A stretch of 64,000 bases of DNA. It comes from Saxidomus purpurata (taxonomy: Eukaryota > Mollusca > Bivalvia > Venerida > Veneridae). The notes under the pieces were generated by a model. It saw only the letters and a list, made by a program, of their open reading frames with translations. It made no database searches and was not told the origin of the DNA. The stretch spans positions 11,603,007 to 11,667,006 of the forward strand of contig JAFMSR010000007.1 in assembly GCA_022818135.1 (NCBI GenBank), in the 5' to 3' direction. Shown here piece by piece: positions 58,001-64,000 of this stretch. The first letter of the stretch is position 1. Every line of letters starts with the position of its first letter. A program made the translations under genes and the position numbers.

Positions 58001-61000
58001 CATGTTGTTGTTGTGACAGGTGTTGGAGGAGTTTTACAATATATTTGGACCTGAACTGAAGGCAGTTACAGGTGATCCTAAACGTATAGAGGAAGTTCTT
58101 GTCAGAGTTGATGCCCTTGTTACCCCATTGGAAGAGGTTAGTTGTAACATAAGTTTCTAGATATATTTAATTGCATTCATATAGCACACAGATTTACATG
58201 TTTATATGGAATTTACGTTCTATTCATTATACAATAAAGCTTATCAACATCTACATAGAGATAGATGTGTTATTGCACAAACTAATCATTGTTGTAAGTT
58301 ACAGATTCAGATAATTTACGGATATTTATGAAGTCCAATTTGAACGTAATGTTTTAAGTGTGGATGGAGCTGAATAGATAGTGTCAGATATACAAAACTA
58401 TTTACTTTGTTCGTATTGTTTATAAGTGAATAAGATTTCTTGTTTATTAGTGATTAAGTCACTTTATTATATATTAGTGATAAAGTTATATTACCCTTCA
58501 AAATGGTCACATTGGTTTATAGTTTTGAATGATTCCCAAAACACAGTGGATGCTTTAAAAACATATAAGAACTAAGTTTTACCAAGTAAGATTTTCTAGA
58601 TTTCCTTTATATTCAATGTGAGTGAAACTGTTATACAGATCATTTATTTGGGGTTATAACTATGGCAATGTTTATTATTCTAGGAGTATAAATCAGTGAC
58701 TAATGTTTTATTTAAATTTTTGATGGTCACTTTGAACGGTATAATCACTTTAAGTCTTAAAATGATCAGGAATGATTGAATAAAACTTTTAAGTCTTTAA
58801 TATCTAGATCTTTAAAAATCAATCAGGCTTCTGTATATATAATTGAAATTCTTTTTGATGCAGGTTGCATTTGATCCATTTGTTATTCGCCATTCCTCAT
58901 CCTGGAAAAGTGTAATGGATCATTTCAACAGAGAAGTTACTGCCATTGAAAACGAGGCCAAGATGTTCATAGATGAATCTTTCCAGTCACTGAGATCTGC
59001 CGAGGGTGCCTTCAATCTCTTACTCAAGTTTAAGCATATCCGATCCAGGGAAGCCATTAATGCTCAGATGATGCAGAAATTCCGTGATATTCTGGTACAG
59101 TATCAGAAGGAAGTTGACACGATGGAGAACTTGTTCATGACTCAGAGAGAAACTCCACCGCTACACAAGAACCACCCACCTATTGCTGGCTCCATATACT
59201 GGGAGAGGTCCTTGTTCCACCGCATCAAACATGTGATTATCCGGTTCCAGTCAATGGAAGATATGATGCAGAGTGACATGGGAAAAGCTGTAAGAATATC
59301 ATACATCTTATCATAAAGTTCGTAAAAGTAATAGTGATAGCTTGTTTAATATATTTTATGATTAGTTGAAAATGAACCTATGTCTAGTTTCAAACTACCA
59401 TCACTAGAATTGGGATATTCATCGGTAGTTCACGGCTATGTAAGAGACATTGGTCTCTTCTTTTGATTTGTGGAAAATAAGTTGAGGATTCACATATGTA
59501 ATCAAGCAGCTGCTGAAGATATTGTAAATGTAGCTATGTTTAGTTTAACCAGTTAATGTTACAATGTACTGTATGTCTGCAGACAAGAGCGAAGTACCTG
59601 AGTGTGGGTAAACAGATGAAACAGTTTGAGGATATGAAGTATGATCAGTGGCGAGAACATGTGGAGCAGATTCTACCTTCACTACTGAAAAGGAACCTCA
59701 TCATCAAACCTACACATGCACAGCAGCAGCAGCTGCAACAACAACAACAAGCAGAGGAAGGAGGAGACGGAGATGGTGAGTGGGATATGGTGTTTAGTGT
59801 ACATCATTCCTCTCATTGAGGTCCAGGTGGATTATTATTTGGCACATGTTCCAATCAGTCAGTTATGATTGAATATCATTAAACCTCCTACTGATCAAAG
59901 GTCATGGATTCGAGCCCAGCTACTGATTTTTAACTCTTTACATCAGAAACTTGGCAGTTTCTTAGAATGGGAGTCTAGTACTGGTTCTTCCAAGGAAAGT
60001 TGATACGATAAATTTGCCATTTGTAACTGAAATACTGTTTATAAATAAATAATAAACCCCAGGGAAGCAAAGTCAACAATCTTTTGTGATACTAGCATAA
60101 CTGTATTTTGACAGCCCGTGGTACACAAGCCAGTGTCTCTAATCATAGCAAGGGTCTTTGGAAAGAGGAATTATAAACGTGTACACAAGAATAATTCCTC
60201 GCTTCTATATTTTTTCCTAAAAATCAAGACAAGCGTGTCTTGTGTATTATGAAAAATAGTGTTTATTAAAATTTAAGTAAAAATATTTAATATGCTCATG
60301 AATGTTAAAACTCTCCAGAAAATATTTAACTAAGTGATATGTTTGTAGGTGCATCAATACACACAGATAGAACTATTAAAACTTCTCATGGTAAATTTCT
60401 TAAAACTGCTTTACAACACCTTTTAGTTTTCTGTATTATTATTTCTGATTTCAAAGTCCAGTAGATGATTTCCTTAGTCTTTCTGTTTATTTCTCCTTCT
60501 GCTGTGTGTCAGATTATATCATTTTCAGTGTCATCCATGCCACAAATCAGCACACTATATTTTGCAATTTTAATCTTTTAAATAAAGACGTGACTTCTAC
60601 TCCTGAAAAGTCATTTTCCCGAGATGATCACAGCATGTCGTCACCATTTAGTCAGTCACGCGCAACTGTGACTCCACATAGCCATTCAGCAAGCCATGCT
60701 CCTACACAGAGCAGTAATTATCAAGCACATGTGCCGTCAGATTGAATTTCAGGTGGTTGTGCAATGTTTTGGATTGAAATTTAAAGCAAAAACTCTTTGA
60801 ACCTCTCTAAACAACACCTCTGAGGAGCAAATACCTCTGTACAAATGGTTTATTTCCCAAAGCAGTTATATATGAACAAATCAACCTCCCTAGAGCAACA
60901 ACCTCTCCTAAACAACCTATCCTAAACAACCTCTCCTAAACAAACAAAAGTTTATGCTTCCTTTGATGTTGTTCTATGGAGGTTGTAGTGTATGTTCAGA

Positions 61001-62277
61001 ATCTAGCACATTGAATTTCACAGTACAAGATAATTATGCCTTTCTATAATTACCTTAATAACTATGAAATACATTAAATTCTCTAGTACAGATTCAGGTT
61101 AAGCTTGGTGAAGGGCAACGTTTTGCTTTATTTAGTATTTTCTAGACATACATGTTGGAACTGCTCACAATTCTTATTTTTCATTCAGATGGTGTGTTAG
61201 TACTTTTATTCTGGTGATTGGTGAATAGCAGTTTCATATACATCAGTTTTTTTGTGTGACACTGTTTCTACAGATACTTATTTAGTAATTTACTGTTCTT
61301 CTATTAGCAAAGCTGGGATTTCTCTACATCATACATCTTTTTCTAAATCTTAAAAACACAACTTTCTGAGAGCTGTATCAGTCTAGGTAAAGTTACTAAT
61401 ACTGCAAGTTGTTAACCAATTTCATGATTATATTTTTGAGAAAATTTAAACATTTTTGGTGTAAAAATAAGATTTTCCTATCCTTCTTTAGTGATTCACT
61501 AGTTAATTTATATTCAACAAGTTTGAGTTACATACCAGAATTTGAAATGTATATCTCCACCCTGGTGAAATCACACTCTTCATACATGCACACAAAACTG
61601 TAGTGGATTCTTTGTGTTTCTGTGTATTGAAACTATATGATATATACATTTATAACTAATATATGTGAATAAAGTGAGGGTAAATAAATTTCTGCCATAA
61701 ATATGTGTATATTAAAGAAAAATTTTCTTTTGTTTTGTGAGAAAGATATTTGCAGGATTATTTGCCTGTATTTTTGAACAAGTTTAACTGTTGTTATTTT
61801 ACAGCTAATGTGTATGAGGTGAAGTATATAGTCGACTTTGATCCGATGCTAGCGGAGATAATCTCGGAGACAAAATACATGGAACAACTGGGTTTCTCCG
61901 TACCAGAGTTAGCGAGAAATGTTGCACTCCAGGTCAGTTACTTGGTACACTTAGTCTTACCAGTTTTGACCAAGTTTGTAATGATACATGCAAAGCAATG
62001 ACTTTAGTTATTTGTAATTAGCAATTAATATATCAGGGAATTTTAACATTTGGAAATAAATATGATGGGGAAATTATAAACTGGTTAAACCCCCTGAGTT
62101 GACATCAAATTGAAAAAATACGTCAGCTATAATTGAGGAGTTCAAAAAGTATCCCAAGTAATGAGATGAATGTACATGTATATATGACAGGATGAGAAGT
62201 ACATCAAGTATGTGGAGAGTCTAACCAACATGTTACTGAGATATAACAGACTGCTTGCTAGTCTGGATCATGCGGAG
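51796..62277 (+). CDS. DNAH10: Axonemal dynein heavy chain (DNAH10-type), N-terminal part; continues beyond window
   Basis: Axonemal heavy chains are ciliary motor proteins of about 4,500 residues. DNAH10 belongs to the inner-arm I1/f dynein. Eleven GT-AG exons (51796-52012, 53718-53882, 55056-55234, 55491-55715, 56270-57072, 57611-57809, 58020-58136, 58864-59289, 59583-59775, 61805-61932, 62191-62277) join in frame to about 913 residues. All belong to the DHC N-terminal tail (DHC_N1). Key blocks are AEIDFWRERNAALSALTEQL, NVRFLSTLERHFKNIAHGA, ALRMVWIISRHYNKDERMVP, RWEFDRKKLFERTDYMSNIC, EEFYNIFGPELKAVTGDPKR and VEQILPSLL. The blocks ALRMVWIISRHYNKDERM and FNIFGPEL-type favour DNAH10 over other heavy chains, from memory of the family. 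Residues about 73-187 form an acidic, Pro-rich linker. The motor (AAA) domain is outside the window. Confidence 0.9.
52131..52746. mobile_element. MITE with 29-bp terminal inverted repeats, in dynein intron 1
   Basis: The left end 52131-52159 (TAGAGTGGTGGAACCTATGC...) and right end 52718-52746 are inverted copies with a single mismatch. The TA at each edge could be the target duplication of a Tc1/mariner- or PIF-like element. No open frame is inside. It contains the 14-bp palindrome CTGTGACGTCACAG (52299-52312), a full CRE, and TCACGTGA near 52600. Confidence 0.75.
53088..53154. repeat. Short hairpin with 25-bp arms
   Basis: GTACTGATGCACAGTTATTA + ACCAC folds back on GTGGCTAATTACTGCGTATC + AGTAC with about five mismatches. 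The loop itself contains GGCCTCCGGCC. The size suits a precursor-like RNA hairpin, but there is no further evidence. Confidence 0.55.
53270..53360 (+). repeat. Retroelement 3' end with TTGAC tail
   Basis: TCTAAAACCGACTTTATAAA then TAAATATTACTTGACTTGACTTGG: a simple-repeat tail of the kind left by CR1/SINE-type retroposons. Confidence 0.4.
53718..53882 (+). CDS. DNAH10: DNAH10-type exon 2 (acidic linker)
   Basis: Acceptor TTTTTTCAG, donor AAG|GTACAG; phase 1 to phase 1. Glu/Gly/Pro-rich (QEEEAAEGEGGEQQAQGDSA), probably unstructured. Confidence 0.82.
53960..54880. repeat. Tandem ~125-130-bp units in dynein intron 2
   Basis: Six or seven diverged units share TTGATTTTCATCAAACTTT, AGCAT(C/A)AGTAT, GCATATTACA(A/C)TT, GGGTCAT and GTCAAAGGTCAAG. 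No terminal hairpin was found, so this may be the core of a decayed pearl-type element. Confidence 0.7.
55056..55234 (+). CDS. DNAH10: DNAH10-type exon 3 (basic then acidic linker)
   Basis: Acceptor TTATGTACAG, donor ACA|GTATGA. Begins with a basic patch (SGKKRRKAS), then KSEPATPKPDTATPEVAEPK, ending in an Asp/Glu run. Confidence 0.8.
55491..55715 (+). CDS. DNAH10: DNAH10-type exon 4
   Basis: Acceptor TTTCTTTTCAG, donor ACAG|GTAATT. Encodes YFIRNTPGMVPLPNTKEEAL and MLEHIIAQ; phase 0 to phase 0. Confidence 0.9.
56270..57072 (+). CDS. DNAH10: DNAH10-type exon 5, largest tail exon
   Basis: Acceptor ATGTTTGACAG, donor TTCAA|GTAAAT. Encodes 267 residues, from VYMPLLSYNQ through AEIDFWRERNAALSALTEQL to VDKVINIRNIF, the most diagnostic block of the gene. 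Confidence 0.93.
57611..57809 (+). CDS. DNAH10: DNAH10-type exon 6
   Basis: Acceptor TTTACCTTCAG. The donor GCACAG|GTATTG lies before an open but intronic extension. Encodes SGRDQRWEFDRKKLFERTDY. Confidence 0.92.
58020..58136 (+). CDS. DNAH10: DNAH10-type exon 7
   Basis: Acceptor TTGTTGTGACAG, donor GAAGAG|GTTAGT. Encodes LEEFYNIFGPELKAVTGDPK and the RVDALVTPLEE end. Confidence 0.92.
58864..59289 (+). CDS. DNAH10: DNAH10-type exon 8
   Basis: Acceptor TTTTGATGCAG, donor AAAGCT|GTAAGA. Encodes 142 residues with FDPFVIRHSSSWKSVMDHFN and HPPIAGSIYWERSLFHRIKH. Confidence 0.92.
59583..59775 (+). CDS. DNAH10: DNAH10-type exon 9, ends in a Gln-rich linker
   Basis: Acceptor TATGTCTGCAG, donor GATG|GTGAGT, phase 1. 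Encodes YDQWREHVEQILPSLLKRNL, then a QQQQLQQQQQ run and an acidic Gly patch. Confidence 0.9.
59855..60060 (+). repeat. tRNA-derived SINE fragment
   Basis: GGTCATGGATTCGAGCCC is a B-box-like block, followed by a body with GGAAAGTTGATACGATAAAT and an AAATAAATAATAAA tail. The A box is missing. Confidence 0.5.
60349..60390 (+). CDS. DNAH10: Candidate 42-nt dynein microexon
   Basis: Flanked by ATATGTTTGTAG and GTAAAT. It is 14 codons in length and, entered in phase 1 from exon 9, reads GASIHTDRTIKTSH and leaves in phase 1. It can therefore be included or skipped before exon 10 without changing the frame. The acceptor's pyrimidine tract is weak and conservation is unknown. Confidence 0.35.
60513..60745 (+). 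CDS. DNAH10: Candidate alternative dynein exon with stop
   Basis: A strong acceptor (TTTCTCCTTCTGCTGTGTGTCAG) precedes a segment that, entered in phase 1, reads DYIIFSVIHATNQ and then a Ser/Thr/Pro/His-rich tail (TPEKSFSRDDHSMSSPFSQS) to a TGA at 60743-60745. Used as a last exon it would give a motorless tail isoform. A donor-like A|GTCAGT at 60651 would instead make 60513-60650 a 138-nt cassette, also phase 1 to phase 1. A second in-phase acceptor-like AAATAAAG lies near 60585. No transcript evidence is available. Confidence 0.35.
61805..61932 (+). CDS. DNAH10: DNAH10-type exon 10
   Basis: Acceptor GTTATTTTACAG, donor CTCCAG|GTCAGT. Encodes NVYEVKYIVDFDPMLAEIIS and GFSVPELARNVALQ. Confidence 0.92.
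62191..62277 (+). CDS. DNAH10: DNAH10-type exon 11
   Basis: Acceptor ATATATGACAG, donor GCGGAG|GTATGT. Encodes DEKYIKYVESLTNMLLRYNR and LLASLDHAE. The next exon is not found before 64000. Confidence 0.88.
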
Positions 62278-64000
62278 GTATGTATACTTCACAAAATTTT
62301 CACTACTTGTTCCCATGCGTGTAACCTAAAGTTTTGTTAAAATGTGTATTTCCAACTGTTAGTGGAAAATGTAACAACAACACCAGTTCTTATATACTGC
62401 AACCTGAGTGTTAGTAGAGATAAAATTCTAAGTCAGTTATATTAATTTTATTTGTCATAAAATATGTGAAGTGAGCGATATATGTCTGCATGTCCCTTTT
62501 GTTTGAATGAAATTAAAATCAAGATTGCTTTAGTTAATATGTTACCAGTAGATCTAGGAGTGAATGTGTGGAGGGTACATTTCAAACAGCTTGAAGTATC
62601 AAATATCATTTTCAAGATGATGCTAGTACATGTATATAGATAGGGTACAAAGCTTGTTTTTGAGCAGAAAACTATGTTAGATGTACTTATCCTAGATCTA
62701 CGAGTGTTTCTTATGTAATTATTACAGTTTATTTACCATCACATTGTTGTACATGACTTTACCCTAACTGTAGTTCTCCTCATGTATACTGCATGTTCAG
62801 ACTTTAGTTAGGATCCAGGTACAGATGTACTGCACAACTTGCTGTTGTTAACCGTCAAAGTTTCAATCAAATGTATTGTCAGTTTGTTTTATAGCTTTAA
62901 TATATAGCAATGTTTTTTATCCATTGAAATTAATGAACAGAACAGAACATAAATTTATTGGTTTGGACGGCTGAACATCATGTTTCTCATCAGTATATGA
63001 AAACATTAATGGAATACCGGGAAGGCTTCCTTCCAAAAGTGAAAATGATCAGAAAATTTACCTCATAATTCATGATGATAAAGTTTTTCAGTTAAGTTTT
63101 CTTATTTATGAGACTGATTATTGTTAATCAGACTAAAATTTACCAAAATCAGTGCATTACAGTGCTAAAGAAAATCCCCAGATATTGATTTAGATCTTTA
63201 ATCTTTTATTAACTGAACTGGTATTGATTGTTAAATGCATTATTTATACAATTTATTGTGAACTAAATCTGAATTTTATCAAAAAGAATTGATCACCTTT
63301 CAAAGTATTTACCAGGTACCATATCTGGCTGTTGTACAAATTGCACAGTCATTAATGTAGTTTTAAGATAAGTGTTTTGCACTTGTGTAAATATTGTACA
63401 TTGTGCATGTTTTTTGTATTAACACGCAAAATGTTTAAGCATGCATTGCTTGTTGTGAAATTATTCAAAGAGAATATTTTACCCTTTGAGATATTGCTTT
63501 GCAACTTTGAATGCTTGTTTGCATCATTACCCCCATCTGTAGGCAAGAGAAGGTAACTCTGTCAAGGATTTTAAAAAGAATTTAAGGCCCTTTATTGACT
63601 TATAATATTGGTTAAGTTTTTCGTACCATTCCACTTTTTGACTGAACTGTTTGAGATTACTTTGAATGTTAGATTACTTGTTAACCATCATGATTCCCAG
63701 ACACAGGCAGGATAAGGTCACTCTGTCAAGGATTTCATTTGAATTATTGCCCTTTTCGACTTTAACTCAGTTAAAATTTTCATTCTTGTCCACTTGTTGA
63801 CTTTTCCATTTGAGGTTGGAATACTTAAGTACCACCTATCAGTAAGTAAGAGAAGATAACCCTGTGAAAATGTTTCAAGATTTGTACATAGAAATTCCTA
63901 GTTAAAGTCTTGTGTGCAGCTGGCACTGTCATGCACATATATCGTTAACGTCTTGAAGTTTTAACTTAAAACTTTGCAGTAGTATTCAGGGATATCAAAC
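62278..64000. other. Dynein intron, with pearl-like family 4 tail and family 3 fragment
   Basis: GTGAGCGATATATGTCTGCA near 62470 followed by GTCCCTTTTGTTTG is a lone 3' end of the AGCTCACC family. At 63480-63930, TTTGAGATATTGCTTTGCAA, GGCAAGAGAAGGTAACTCTG and AGTTTTTCGTACCA match the core of the element at 22115. No further exon is seen. Confidence 0.55.

Noticed and set aside
57809..58016. Hydrophobic extension of dynein exon 6 (FFMFLKLVSYLKMGILG)
   Set aside because: Follows a good GTATTG donor, and the protein continues in register at 58020; the extension is intronic, not a membrane segment.

Overview
The window is animal nuclear DNA, most likely from a bivalve mollusc. It is AT-rich, its genes are split by short GT-AG exons and long introns, and it is packed with repeats of a kind common in bivalves: short elements with a hairpin start, a (CCGTC)-type microsatellite and tandem core units of about 130-180 bp. 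No species can be assigned from sequence alone. There are no bacterial operons, CRISPR arrays or phage genes.

Three protein-coding genes are well supported. (1) UNC119, plus strand, 14753-33594, five exons, 221 residues, complete: a lipid-binding carrier of myristoylated ciliary and signalling proteins. Its first intron is about 17 kb. (2) An ASPHD2-like aspartyl/asparaginyl beta-hydroxylase-domain protein, minus strand, 46823-44395, two exons, 306 residues, complete, with one N-terminal membrane segment and the two iron-binding histidines. (3) The 5' end of an axonemal dynein heavy chain, best match DNAH10, plus strand, 51796 to beyond the window: eleven exons giving about 913 residues of the N-terminal tail. 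The motor domain lies outside. UNC119 and the dynein both act in cilia; the hydroxylase gene sits between them on the opposite strand.

Layout: 1-14300 is transposon-rich: a decayed BEL/Pao retrotransposon, two minus-strand LINE remnants, tRNA-derived SINEs, a better-preserved plus-strand LINE (about 10592-13008) and a LINE 3' end with a long open frame (13374-14075). 14753-33594 is UNC119. Its intron 1 holds a 5.9-kb element with long inverted arms, transposase remnants and two nested insertions, several Helitron-like (pearl-type) elements, foldback hairpins, an old duplication of non-coding DNA, and a recent 0.84-kb duplication carrying unidentified minus-strand coding exons. 33595-44394 is intergenic, with a hAT-like element and more pearl-type repeats. 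44395-46823 is the hydroxylase; its intron is a tandem array of about 146-bp units. 47031-51795 is intergenic, with a 96-T run. 51796-64000 is the dynein 5' end.

Points most worth following: recurrent copies of TCAAGGTCA (the extended half-site bound by ERR/NR5A orphan nuclear receptors) at 143-180-bp spacing inside several repeat families; a phase-matched microexon and a phase-matched alternative stop exon in the dynein tail; a perfect IRF-type element next to the hydroxylase start codon; the nested long-arm transposon; and the sharply bounded duplication at 29669-31487.
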